Assembly: GCA_031285625.1 (NCBI GenBank)
Contig: JAITVV010000093.1
Location: 62,001 to 126,000, forward strand
DNA: 64,000 nucleotides
Reading direction: 5' to 3'
Origin: Prevotella sp.
Lineage (GTDB): Bacteria > Bacteroidota > Bacteroidia > Bacteroidales > Dysgonomonadaceae
Shown: piece after piece, positions 45,597 to 54,581 of the stretch
Layout: the number at the start of each line of letters is the position of its first letter
Numbering within the stretch: the stretch's first letter is position 1
Notes under the pieces: model-generated
Told to the model about the DNA's origin: nothing
Seen by the model: the letters and a program-made list of their open reading frames with translations, nothing else
The model's database searches: none
Program-made: the position numbers and the translations under genes

Positions 45597-46853
45597 ATGT
45601 TTGATTTAGATAATTGGCAGGAAATATGGGCGACAATCACCCGGAATAAGCTTCGAAGCTTTTTGACTGGCTTTGGTGTCTTTTGGGGAATTTTTATGTT
45701 GATCATACTTATTGGGGTCGGCAATGGTTTTCAGGGTGGTATTATGAAGAATGTAAATGGTTTTGCCTCTAATTCATGTTTCTTCTGGACTGATGTTACA
45801 AGTGAACCATATAAAGGATTCAGGAAAGGGCGCTTCTGGTCTATGAATCGTAAAGATGTAACTTTGATCAGGCAAAAAGCACAATCTGTAGAATATATAT
45901 CCCCTGTACTATTTGGTAATAGCGGTGATAAAAATGTAGTGAGAGGCCCTAAATCAGGATCATATGGAACCAGAGGAGTTTATCCTGATCATTTTAAAAT
46001 AGAGCAGCAACATGTACTTCAGGGACGATTATTTAATGAAATAGATATCAGCGAAACCCGCAAAGTATGCGTTATCGGGAGAGAAGTATACGAGACTCTA
46101 TTTCAACCGGGAGAAAATCCCCAGGGGCAATATATTAGAGTCAACGGGATATATTTTCAGGTGATTGGCGTAATACGCCCTAAATCGAATATGTCGATAG
46201 GAGGAGACGTTGAATCCTCGGTATTTATACCGTTTACCACAATGCAGCAAGCATTCAACCAGGGAGATAAGGTTTACTTTATGGCATGTACGGCTAAACC
46301 AGGATATCCCGCATCTATAGTACAGGAAGAAGTAACCAATATTATAAAAACAGCACATGATATATCACCAACTGATGAAAAAGCTGTAGGTAGTTTCAAT
46401 ATAGAAAAACAGTTCCAGATCTTCAATAATTTGTTCATCGGAATAGATGTACTTATCTGGATTGTCGGTCTAGGGGCGCTTATGTCGGGAATTATAGGCA
46501 TTAGTAATATTATGCTGGTTACAGTACGGGAAAGAACCAGGGAAATTGGTGTACGTCGGGCTATTGGGGCTAAACCAATAACTATAGTTAAGCAAATATT
46601 AAGTGAAAGTTTTGTGCTCACAGCTATTGCTGGATTTTTAGGTTTTCTGGTTGGAGTCCTTATTCTTGAAGCCATTCATTCGGCAATGACAGGAAGTATG
46701 GATGAAGATACATTTATGATTCCTCCGTTTGTGTCTTTCGATACAGCTCTGATTGCTATGATAATACTCATTATATCAGGAATATGTGCCGGATTTATGC
46801 CAGCCATGAGAGCATTACGGATAAAAGCTATTGATGCTATTAGAGACGAATAA
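45597..46853 (+). CDS. ABC transporter permease, FtsX/MacB type (second)
   Basis: A 418-residue paralogue of the preceding permease, with the same layout: N-terminal membrane helix (LRSFLTGFGVFWGIFMLIILIGVGNGF), periplasmic domain and the VRERTREIGVRRAIGAKP motif before the last helices. Two adjacent permeases of the same family suggest that the complex uses a heterodimer. The periplasmic adaptor gene follows after 44 nt. Confidence 0.93.
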   Translation: MFDLDNWQEIWATITRNKLRSFLTGFGVFWGIFMLIILIGVGNGFQGGIMKNVNGFASNSCFFWTDVTSEPYKGFRKGRFWSMNRKDVTLIRQKAQSVEYISPVLFGNSGDKNVVRGPKSGSYGTRGVYPDHFKIEQQHVLQGRLFNEIDISETRKVCVIGREVYETLFQPGENPQGQYIRVNGIYFQVIGVIRPKSNMSIGGDVESSVFIPFTTMQQAFNQGDKVYFMACTAKPGYPASIVQEEVTNIIKTAHDISPTDEKAVGSFNIEKQFQIFNNLFIGIDVLIWIVGLGALMSGIIGISNIMLVTVRERTREIGVRRAIGAKPITIVKQILSESFVLTAIAGFLGFLVGVLILEAIHSAMTGSMDEDTFMIPPFVSFDTALIAMIILIISGICAGFMPAMRALRIKAIDAIRDE

Positions 46854-46897
46854 GAAAGAAATAAACAAATATAAGATAATTATAAACTAAATATAAT

Positions 46898-48016
46898 ATG
46901 AAAAAGGTTCTTAGAATTGCGCTTATTGCAATCATAGCAATTATTGTAATCGGTACATTCGTTTTTCTTTGGAAAAAATCTCAACCTAAAAAGGTTACCT
47001 ATGAGATTACTACTGTAGAATCCGGGGATATCGAAAATACGACTGTTGCCACAGGGAAAGTATCCCCGCGCGACGAAATCTTGATTAAACCTCAGATTTC
47101 AGGTATCATTTCTGAAGTATTAAAAGAAGCAGGAGATTATGTAAACGAAGGAGACATAATTGCTACTGTGAAAGTAATACCGGAAGTAGCTCAACTTAAC
47201 ACAGCCGAATCGAGGGTAAATGTTGCACGTATTAATCTGAATCAGATCAAGGCAGAATATGACAGACAAAAACAACTTTTCGGAAAAGGAGTAATAGCCA
47301 GAGAAGAAATGGATAAGTCGGAAGCTGATTATAAAAAAGCCGTTGAAGAACTAGATAACTCTAAAGATAATCTGGATATCGTAAAAAGTGGTATTTCCAA
47401 AAAAACAGCACAATATAGTAATACTCAAATCAGGTCTACTATTACAGGTATGATATTAGATGTTCCTGTTAAAGTCGGAAACTCGGTTATTCAGGCTAAT
47501 ACATTCAATGATGGTACTACGATTGCCAGTGTAGCCAACATGAACGATATGATATTTATCGGGAAAGTAGATGAGACAGAAGTAGGCAGAATACATACAA
47601 GTATGCCAATGAAGTTATCTGTTGGGGCTATCGAAAATAAAAAATTCGATGCTACATTGGAATATATAGCTCCAAAAGGAGTGGAAGAAAATGGAGCTAT
47701 ACTATTTGAAATCAAGGCTGCCGCCCGTATTCCAGATACTGTAGTTATACGTGCAGGATACAGTGCAAATGCAGAAATAGTATTAGCTAAAGCAGAAAAA
47801 GTATTAACAATACCTGAAAGTACGATCACATTCAGTAATGATTCTGCATATGTATATATATTAAAGGATTCTCTAAACCATGAACAGACATTTGACAAAA
47901 AACATATTAAAATTGGTCTATCTGATGGCATTAGAGTTGAAGTTAAATCAGGCTTGAGTCAAGGAAACCGAATCAGAGGAAATGAAATTTCGGATAAACC
48001 TAAAGCAGGAAAATAG
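46898..48016 (+). CDS. Periplasmic adaptor (MacA/HlyD family)
   Basis: The membrane fusion protein links the inner-membrane permeases with the TolC channel. It has 372 residues: a membrane anchor (about 7-25), the lipoyl half motif VATGKVSPRDEILIKPQISGIISEV, a coiled-coil hairpin (about 105-170, with QIKAEYDRQKQLFGKGVIAREEMDKSEADY), and beta-barrel and membrane-proximal domains. The TolC gene begins 35 nt downstream. Confidence 0.93.
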   Translation: MKKVLRIALIAIIAIIVIGTFVFLWKKSQPKKVTYEITTVESGDIENTTVATGKVSPRDEILIKPQISGIISEVLKEAGDYVNEGDIIATVKVIPEVAQLNTAESRVNVARINLNQIKAEYDRQKQLFGKGVIAREEMDKSEADYKKAVEELDNSKDNLDIVKSGISKKTAQYSNTQIRSTITGMILDVPVKVGNSVIQANTFNDGTTIASVANMNDMIFIGKVDETEVGRIHTSMPMKLSVGAIENKKFDATLEYIAPKGVEENGAILFEIKAAARIPDTVVIRAGYSANAEIVLAKAEKVLTIPESTITFSNDSAYVYILKDSLNHEQTFDKKHIKIGLSDGIRVEVKSGLSQGNRIRGNEISDKPKAGK

Positions 48017-48051
48017 GAATAGGAACTATACAATATAATGATATACTTATT

Positions 48052-49842
48052 ATGAAAAAAACGATAATATTCTGCGGCCTGTTATGCTTATGCCTGTCTA
48101 TACAAGCACAAACACAAACAAGAAGGAGAACATATATTGAAAAGGCTAAAGATCCAAGACCGGAACAGGTTCAAAGCCAATCAGCACAAACAGAAGAGCC
48201 TGTTCAACGTGTGACGGTTCAGGTCAAAGAAGAACCTAAAGAAGAATTACCTGCTCAGCCTGTAATAATAAGGAAGGAGCAAGAAGTTTCGACTTCTGCA
48301 GAGGTACTTCCTCAATCAAAGGAAGAGGTTGTACCGGAACAACCAATTATTCAGCAAAAAGAACCTACTCCTGTACAACCTGTAGTAGAAACCAAAAAAG
48401 AACCTGCGATCCCGGTAGAACAACCTAAGGCAGAACCAAAAAGAGAGATACCTAAAACAGTTACACCACCTGTAACTCAAAAAAAGGAAACTCCACTAGT
48501 TCAGCCTGAGCCGGATTATGCTCCAATACAAGAAGCTGTACAGGTAAAAGCACCTCTTTTTGCTCAGGGAACAGGTAAATGGACACTAAGGCAATGTGTA
48601 GATTATGCAGTTGAGAATAATATTGATCTAAGACAACAATTGTTGAAGGTTAAAAATGCAGAAATAGACCTTAGTACCACAAAGAATAGTCGTTTGCCTG
48701 ATTTAACAGCCAGTGTCGGACAAGATTTCAGCTTTGGACGGTCAACATTGGGAGATAATACTTCCCAATCAGTAAATTCAACAAGAACTTCATTTGGAGT
48801 ATCGTCAAGCACACCTATTTTTACGGGATTCAGGATTCCCAACCAAACAAAAGCTGACCAGCTAACTCTATTTTCAGTTACTGAAGGCTTGAAAAAAGCC
48901 AAAGAGAATCTTGAACTACAGGTAGTATCATTGTATCTTGATGTATTATTTAAAAAGGAAATATTAAAAGCATATCAAGAGCAAGTTGAATACAGCTATC
49001 AACAAGTAGAGCGTACTAAAATATTATTTGAATCAGGCAAGATTCCTGCATCTCAGCTTTATGATATAAATGCACAGCTTGCTAAAGATGAATTAAATGT
49101 TACAATGGCAGTCAATGATTTGGATCTGTCTTTATTAAATTTGTCACAAGCTTTAAATTTGCCGCAAACTGAAAATTTTGACATAGAAGAACCAAATCTT
49201 GGTGATGTAATTTATAATAATATTTCAAGTGTAATTCCTCCTGATCAGGTCTATAATTTGGCATTAGGTATAAAACCTCATGTAAAAGAAGCTGAGTATA
49301 AACTTCAGAGTAGTGAAAAATTACTTAAAGTAGCACAATCTGGGTATTGGCCGACATTGAGTCTTGGACTAGGCTATAGTACATCATACAGAACTGTTTC
49401 AGGACAGGATACTCCAAGTTTTGGTAAACAAATAAAGGATTATGGATCGGAGTATATCAGCTTATCTTTAAGTATTCCAATCTTTAACCGTTTTCAAACA
49501 CGTAATCAGGTCCGCAGTGCCCGTTTGAATATTGAAAACGAAACCCTAGCTCTTGATAATGTTAAACTAGCTTTATACAAAGAGATACAGCAAGCATATC
49601 AAAGTGCGACAGCTGCACAAGCAAAATACTCTTCTACAGCTAAGGCTTATGATGCCGCAGATGAGTCATTTAAATATGCGCAGGAGCGCTATGAAATAGG
49701 AAAGTCGACTGTATTTGAATTTAATGAAGCTAAAACAAAGTTATTAACCAGCAGATCTGAACAGATACAAGCAAAATATGACTTCTTATTCAGGAGTAAA
49801 ATTTTAGACTTTTATCAGGGAAAACCAATTGATATAGAGTAA
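48052..49842 (+). CDS. TolC-family outer-membrane channel with a Pro/Glu/Gln-rich N-terminal extension
   Basis: The 596-residue protein has a signal peptide (ending SIQAQ). Residues about 25-165 are a low-complexity stretch rich in Pro, Glu, Gln, Val and Lys (for example PVQPVVETKKEPAIPVEQPK). Then two OEP repeats of the TolC fold start at TGKWTLRQCVDYAVENNIDLRQQ (about 172). Typical TolC proteins of this class have about 440 residues, so the extension is unusual. It closes the efflux operon, before the terminator at 49873. Confidence 0.92.
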   Translation: MKKTIIFCGLLCLCLSIQAQTQTRRRTYIEKAKDPRPEQVQSQSAQTEEPVQRVTVQVKEEPKEELPAQPVIIRKEQEVSTSAEVLPQSKEEVVPEQPIIQQKEPTPVQPVVETKKEPAIPVEQPKAEPKREIPKTVTPPVTQKKETPLVQPEPDYAPIQEAVQVKAPLFAQGTGKWTLRQCVDYAVENNIDLRQQLLKVKNAEIDLSTTKNSRLPDLTASVGQDFSFGRSTLGDNTSQSVNSTRTSFGVSSSTPIFTGFRIPNQTKADQLTLFSVTEGLKKAKENLELQVVSLYLDVLFKKEILKAYQEQVEYSYQQVERTKILFESGKIPASQLYDINAQLAKDELNVTMAVNDLDLSLLNLSQALNLPQTENFDIEEPNLGDVIYNNISSVIPPDQVYNLALGIKPHVKEAEYKLQSSEKLLKVAQSGYWPTLSLGLGYSTSYRTVSGQDTPSFGKQIKDYGSEYISLSLSIPIFNRFQTRNQVRSARLNIENETLALDNVKLALYKEIQQAYQSATAAQAKYSSTAKAYDAADESFKYAQERYEIGKSTVFEFNEAKTKLLTSRSEQIQAKYDFLFRSKILDFYQGKPIDIE

Positions 49843-49872
49843 TAAAAGTTTAGTAGAACCATTTGTAATTAA

Positions 49873-49909
49873 AATCCGTGAATAGCCTGCTATTTCACGG
49901 ATTTTTTTT
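49873..49909 (+). terminator. Terminator of the efflux operon
   Basis: AATCCGTGAA (49873-49882) pairs with TTCACGGATT (49893-49902), followed by a continuous T run. Confidence 0.93.
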
Positions 49910-49953
49910 GCAATAATAACATTTTTCTATAATAGATTATTCCAAATAAATAT

Positions 49954-49961
49954 TATATTTG
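49954..49961 (+). promoter_or_regulatory. -7 box of the NfeD-flotillin unit
   Basis: TATATTTG matches TAnnTTTG. Transcription would start near 49968, about 60 nt before the start at 50028. Confidence 0.5.
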
Positions 49962-50027
49962 TATAAAGCATGAAAGCTTTTAATGATAAACAGATACCTC
50001 TAATAAAACATCAAAACATACCACACT

Positions 50028-50603
50028 ATGAAAGAGTTTTTTGCAAGTATGGATGGTGCCCAACAATTCTACTGGTACATAGCCATCGGAGCGAGTGTTA
50101 TTTTCATCATTCAAACTATTATGACCTTTATTGGAGCAGATGCCGACACTGGTGTTGATGCCGATTTTGATGGAAACCTGGATGGTGGTGATTCACCTTT
50201 TCAATTATTCTCTTTAAGGAATCTGATCAATTTTTTATTAGGATTTGGTTGGACAGGAGTATCATTATATAATCTCATTCCTAATAAAATTGTACTGGGA
50301 GTCGTTGCCCTTTTTGTTGGGATTGTGTTTATTGCTATATTTTTCTTCATAATGAGAGCCTTGATGAAACTTTCTGAAGATAATAGCTTTAAGATTGAAG
50401 AAACAATAGGAAAAACCGCAGATGTATACCTCACTATACCGGCAGCCAAAAGTGGAAAAGGCAAAATCTTCATCAGTGTAAAAGGCTCTACACACGAACT
50501 ATCTGCCATAACCGCTGATATGGCGGAGATAAAGAATGGAACACTGGTAAAGGTTATAGGAATAGAAGGGGATATTCTGGTAGTAACACCTTTGAGTTTA
50601 TAA
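50028..50603 (+). CDS. NfeD-like membrane protein (YuaF/YqiJ type)
   Basis: The 191-residue protein has an N-terminal membrane segment (WYIAIGASVIFIIQTIMTFIG), an acidic stretch (DADTGVDADFDGNLDGGD), a pair of membrane helices (about 60-115) and a C-terminal OB-fold-like domain (IGKTADVYLTIPAAKSGKGKIFISVKGSTHEL...). Proteins of this group usually pair with flotillin in membrane-domain organisation, as here: the flotillin gene begins 28 nt downstream. Confidence 0.87.
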   Translation: MKEFFASMDGAQQFYWYIAIGASVIFIIQTIMTFIGADADTGVDADFDGNLDGGDSPFQLFSLRNLINFLLGFGWTGVSLYNLIPNKIVLGVVALFVGIVFIAIFFFIMRALMKLSEDNSFKIEETIGKTADVYLTIPAAKSGKGKIFISVKGSTHELSAITADMAEIKNGTLVKVIGIEGDILVVTPLSL

Positions 50604-50630
50604 ACTAATTAAAATTAAGATATAGAAATT

Positions 50631-52208
50631 ATGGAAGGATTATTTGAAGGATACAGTGTTCTTTTTATAGCACTGATCGTTGTTCTTTTTGTTCTTGTTA
50701 TGACGATGGTATCGAGATATAAGCGATGCCCATCTGACAAGATACTAGTTGTATATGGAAAAACGGGAGGCACATCAGCCAAATGTATTCATGGTGGTGG
50801 AGCTTTTATTATCCCGGTTATTCAGGATTTTGCATACCTGGATCTGAAGCCGATATCGATTGAAGCAAACCTCACAAGTGCTTTGAGTAAGCAAAATATT
50901 CGTGTAGATGTACCATGTCGCTTTACAATAGCCATTTCTACCGAAAAAGAGAATATGAATAATGCAGCTGAAAGATTGTTAGGATTAACTACTTCTCAGA
51001 TACAAGAGTTAGCAAAGGATATTCTTTTTGGTCAATTACGTCTGGTAATTGCCACCATGATGATTGAAGAGATTAATTCGGACAGGGATAAATTTCTGGA
51101 TAACATATCTAAGAATGTTGATACAGAGTTACGTAAAATCGGTTTAAAACTGATAAATGTAAATGTAACCGACATTAATGATGAATCAGGTTATATAGAA
51201 GCACTAGGTAAAGAAGCAGCTGCAAAAGCTATAAATGAGGCCAAAGTAAGTGTTGCAGAACAAGAGAAAATAGGAGAAACAGGAAAAGCTGTAGCAGACA
51301 GAATGCGGGATGTTCAGATTGCCGAAACTCATAGAGATAGAGATGTTTCTATTGCTATGGCACAAAAAGACAAAGAAGTTAGCATAGCTGGTGCATTCAG
51401 AGACGAATCTATTGGTAAAGCCGAAGCAGACAGAGATACACGTGTAAAAACTGCAGAAGCAAATGCGATAGCAGTAAAAGGAGAAAATACGGCGAAGATA
51501 GAAATTGCCGGATCGGATGCCTTACGCCGCGAGAAAGAAGCAGAAGCCGCAAGACTGGCTGTAGCTGCAGAGAAGGTGCAACAAGCTAAGGCTCTCGAAG
51601 AAGCTTATGTAGCAGAACAAAAAGCCGAGTTGGCCCGTTCGGAAAGAGAACGCTCTACACAGATTGCCAACGTGGTAGTTCCTGCCGAAATAGAAAAACA
51701 AAAGATGATAATCGAAGCTCAGGCAGTTGCGGAACGAGTAAGAGAACAGGCTAAAGGTGAAGCTGATGCTATATTCGCTAAAATGGATGCAGAAGCCCGC
51801 GGTTTATTCGAAATACTATCAAAACAAGCTGAAGGTTACAAAGGTGTTGTTAATGCCGCCGGAGGTGATCCTGTTGCCGCATACCAATTATTATTGATTG
51901 AAAAATTACCCGAATTGGTTAAAACGCAGGTTGAAGCAATCAAAAACCTTAAGATCGATAAGATTACAGTTTGGGATTCTCCGGGAAGTAATACGAATGG
52001 CAATACCACAACTGCTAACTTTGTATCGGGTCTGATGAAGTCTGTACCACCATTGAATGATTTATTCAATATGGCGGGCATGGCTCTTCCTTCATATCTG
52101 AAAGGCGACGCAGAGAGTGCAGGAGTGACAATACCTTTAGCCCCTACTGTTGAAGATGAAAAAAATTCATCAAAAGGGACACCTAAAGGAAAAGATAAAA
52201 AAGAGTAA
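50631..52208 (+). CDS. floA: Flotillin-like SPFH protein
   Basis: The 525-residue protein has one N-terminal membrane segment (SVLFIALIVVLFVLVMTMVSRY), an SPFH/PHB domain (about 35-190, CPSDKILVVYGKTGGTSAKCIHGGGAFIIPVIQ) and a long Ala/Glu-rich coiled coil (about 195-375) as in YqiK/flotillin. The C-terminal LPELVKTQVEAIKNLKIDKITVWD motif is typical. It organises functional membrane microdomains with the NfeD partner encoded upstream. A floA-type role is inferred; yqiK would be as suitable a name. Confidence 0.9.
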   Translation: MEGLFEGYSVLFIALIVVLFVLVMTMVSRYKRCPSDKILVVYGKTGGTSAKCIHGGGAFIIPVIQDFAYLDLKPISIEANLTSALSKQNIRVDVPCRFTIAISTEKENMNNAAERLLGLTTSQIQELAKDILFGQLRLVIATMMIEEINSDRDKFLDNISKNVDTELRKIGLKLINVNVTDINDESGYIEALGKEAAAKAINEAKVSVAEQEKIGETGKAVADRMRDVQIAETHRDRDVSIAMAQKDKEVSIAGAFRDESIGKAEADRDTRVKTAEANAIAVKGENTAKIEIAGSDALRREKEAEAARLAVAAEKVQQAKALEEAYVAEQKAELARSERERSTQIANVVVPAEIEKQKMIIEAQAVAERVREQAKGEADAIFAKMDAEARGLFEILSKQAEGYKGVVNAAGGDPVAAYQLLLIEKLPELVKTQVEAIKNLKIDKITVWDSPGSNTNGNTTTANFVSGLMKSVPPLNDLFNMAGMALPSYLKGDAESAGVTIPLAPTVEDEKNSSKGTPKGKDKKE

Positions 52209-52236
52209 AGGACAAAACATGTCTTGTGATAAAAGT

Positions 52237-52266
52237 AAAAGCCCGCAAAATATTGCGGGCTTTTTT
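52237..52266. terminator. Bidirectional terminator between flotillin and GH3 genes
   Basis: AAAAGCCCGCAA (52237-52248) and TTGCGGGCTTTT (52253-52264) form a 12-bp perfect stem flanked by A and T runs, between convergent genes. Confidence 0.93.
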
Positions 52267-52285
52267 ATGGATTATATTAAATCAT

Positions 52286-54499
52286 TTAATCAATGATGAA
52301 GTCATTACCTATGATTTCAAAGGTTTTATCAACTATCGGTAATTGTTTTGCATTAGTTTTTGAAGGAGAAGTTCCGCCAATAGTTATTTTTCTTTTACCA
52401 GCACTAATTTTCAATGTACCATTGTCATCAACAAGTCCTAATTCTCTAGGTGATAAGTTAAATTCTACATTCTTACTTTCACCAGCTTTCAGAGATATTC
52501 TTTCAAAGCCTTTTAATGCTTGTAAAGGTATTTGCCCCTTACTATCAGGATAAGAGATGTAAAGTTGTACAACTTCTTCGCCCTCAGTCTTACCCGCATT
52601 TTTTACATTCACAGATACCTTTACATTATCACCAGCTTTCACACTTGATGGCATTTGTATCGGAGCATATTCAAATTTTGTATAACTCAATCCATATCCG
52701 AAAGGATAAAGAACCTGCCCGTCAAAATAACGATATGTGCGATTTTTCATCTCATAAGAATTGAATGCAGGAAGATCACTATCTTTTTCATAGAATGTAA
52801 CAGGCAATTTTCCGGATGGGTTATAATCTCCAAAAAGAACATCTGCAATAGCGGTTCCTGCATCTTGTCCGCCATACCAAGCATTGAGTATTGCCGGAAT
52901 ATTTTGTGATTCCCATTCAGTTGCAATAGCACTACCTGTCATCATAACAAATACAGTCGGTATATTTTCAGCAGAAAGAGCCTTCATTAAGTCTGTTTGT
53001 ATTTTTGGCAGTTTAATAGATGTTCTGTCACCACCGGTAAATCCTTCTATATTTACAGGCATCTCCTCCCCTTCCAGTTCAGGAGATATACCACCCACAA
53101 AAACAACAATATCATTTCCTTTTAATCGCTTAACCAGAGCAGTAATCTCGTCCTTACTATTGCCTGTTGGCACTACAAAATCAATACCTTTTTCAAATGT
53201 TACTTCAGCATTTTTAAGCTTAGCTTTGATAGCTTCATAAGGTGTTACTATTTCAGTCGGGAATCCGCTATAATTACCCAATACGGATACTTCATTATTT
53301 GCATTAGGGCCAATAACAGCTACTTTCTTTAATTTCTTGCTCAAGGGCAGGAAGTTGTTTTCATTTTTTAATAATACAATTGACTCCCGTGTTATTTTCA
53401 GCGCGAGATCTTTATGCTTTTGAGATTCCAGAACAGATAATCCCAGTTTTGAATATTGTACATTCTCAGCCGGGTCGAACATACCCAACCTGAATCTGAT
53501 ATTAAATAAGCGTTTTAAGGATACGTCAATTTGTGCTTCGCTTATCAATCCGGTGTTTACAGCATCTACAAGCGCCTTGTATGCTTCGTTTCCACAATCG
53601 ATATCTGTTCCATGGAATACAGCATCAGCAGCAGCATATTTTGCATCTGGATGCGTCTTATGATGTCTATAAAAGTCATCTATAGCACCACAGTCGGATG
53701 TTACATATCCTGTAAAATTCCATTTCTCTCTCAATATTTGTTGCATAAGCTGCTCATTACCACAACAAGGTTCTCCGCTATATGCATTATATGCGCACAT
53801 CACACCTGCAACATTTGCATCTTCTACCAAGTCGCGAAAAGCAGGAAGATAAGTATCCCACAAATCATACGTAGTTACAAATGTGTTAAATGTGTGGCGT
53901 GTATTTTCCGGACCGCTATGAACAGCATAGTGTTTTGCACAAGCAGCAGCCTTTAGATATTTAGGATCATCACCCTGTAAGCCGATAACAAATGATTTAC
54001 CTAAAGTTCCTGTAAGAAACGGATCTTCTCCATATGTTTCTTGTCCACGCCCCCAGCGGGGATCACGAAATATATTAACATTAGGCGTCCAATATGTTAA
54101 ACCGTGATATATAGCACGGTTACCTTTCGAAGAAGCATCATTATAAATAGCTCTTCCTTCATCCGAAATAGCTATTGCAACATCTTTCATTAGGTTCTTA
54201 TCCCACGCCGCAGCCATACCTATAGCCTGAGGAAAAACTGTAACTTTATATTCAGTTCGTCCTATACCATGTAGACATTCATTCCACCAATTATAAGATG
54301 GAATTCCTAATCTTTCTATTGCAGGTGCATTATTTAACATCTGCAAAACCTTCTCTTCTAATGTTAATTTTGACACTAAGTCGGAGACTCGTTCTTCAAT
54401 TGGCAAGTTCGGATTTTGGAAAGGATAATTTTGTCCAAGTAGTGGAAAACAGCAGGATACGTTAATAAAAATAAACAGGGCTAGTTTCAGTTTTTTCAT
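52286..54499 (-). CDS. GH3 family glycoside hydrolase (beta-glucosidase/beta-xylosidase)
   Basis: A 737-residue exported enzyme that cleaves terminal beta-linked sugars. It has the GH3 N-terminal barrel with YWTPNVNIFRDPRWGRGQETYGEDPFL (about 136-162), KHYAVHSGPENTRH and the nucleophile Asp269 in GYVTSDCGAIDDFY, as in BxlA-type xylosidases. A C-terminal GH3 domain and a fibronectin III-like domain (about 640-725) follow. The signal sequence (FINVSCCFPLLGQ) may allow lipidation. Substrate cannot be fixed from sequence alone. Confidence 0.94.
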   Translation of the reverse strand: MKKLKLALFIFINVSCCFPLLGQNYPFQNPNLPIEERVSDLVSKLTLEEKVLQMLNNAPAIERLGIPSYNWWNECLHGIGRTEYKVTVFPQAIGMAAAWDKNLMKDVAIAISDEGRAIYNDASSKGNRAIYHGLTYWTPNVNIFRDPRWGRGQETYGEDPFLTGTLGKSFVIGLQGDDPKYLKAAACAKHYAVHSGPENTRHTFNTFVTTYDLWDTYLPAFRDLVEDANVAGVMCAYNAYSGEPCCGNEQLMQQILREKWNFTGYVTSDCGAIDDFYRHHKTHPDAKYAAADAVFHGTDIDCGNEAYKALVDAVNTGLISEAQIDVSLKRLFNIRFRLGMFDPAENVQYSKLGLSVLESQKHKDLALKITRESIVLLKNENNFLPLSKKLKKVAVIGPNANNEVSVLGNYSGFPTEIVTPYEAIKAKLKNAEVTFEKGIDFVVPTGNSKDEITALVKRLKGNDIVVFVGGISPELEGEEMPVNIEGFTGGDRTSIKLPKIQTDLMKALSAENIPTVFVMMTGSAIATEWESQNIPAILNAWYGGQDAGTAIADVLFGDYNPSGKLPVTFYEKDSDLPAFNSYEMKNRTYRYFDGQVLYPFGYGLSYTKFEYAPIQMPSSVKAGDNVKVSVNVKNAGKTEGEEVVQLYISYPDSKGQIPLQALKGFERISLKAGESKNVEFNLSPRELGLVDDNGTLKISAGKRKITIGGTSPSKTNAKQLPIVDKTFEIIGNDFIID

Positions 54500-54519
54500 G
54501 ATTAGTTTTGATTCTGAAT

Positions 54520-54567
54520 ATTAAAAAATATACACAAAGCCCCTGAAAATCAATCAAGAGGCTTTGT
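54520..54567 (-). terminator. Terminator after the HPrK-like gene
   Basis: ACAAAGCC (54534-54541) pairs with GGCTTTGT (54560-54567); on the minus strand a T-rich stretch follows. It separates the HPrK-like gene from the GH3 gene. Confidence 0.65.
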
Positions 54568-54581
54568 AAATATATAATTTA

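Noticed and set aside
49970-50158. 62-codon ORF overlapping the NfeD start
   Set aside because: It reads through the NfeD gene in another frame, with a His/Tyr/Cys-rich translation typical of a shadow.
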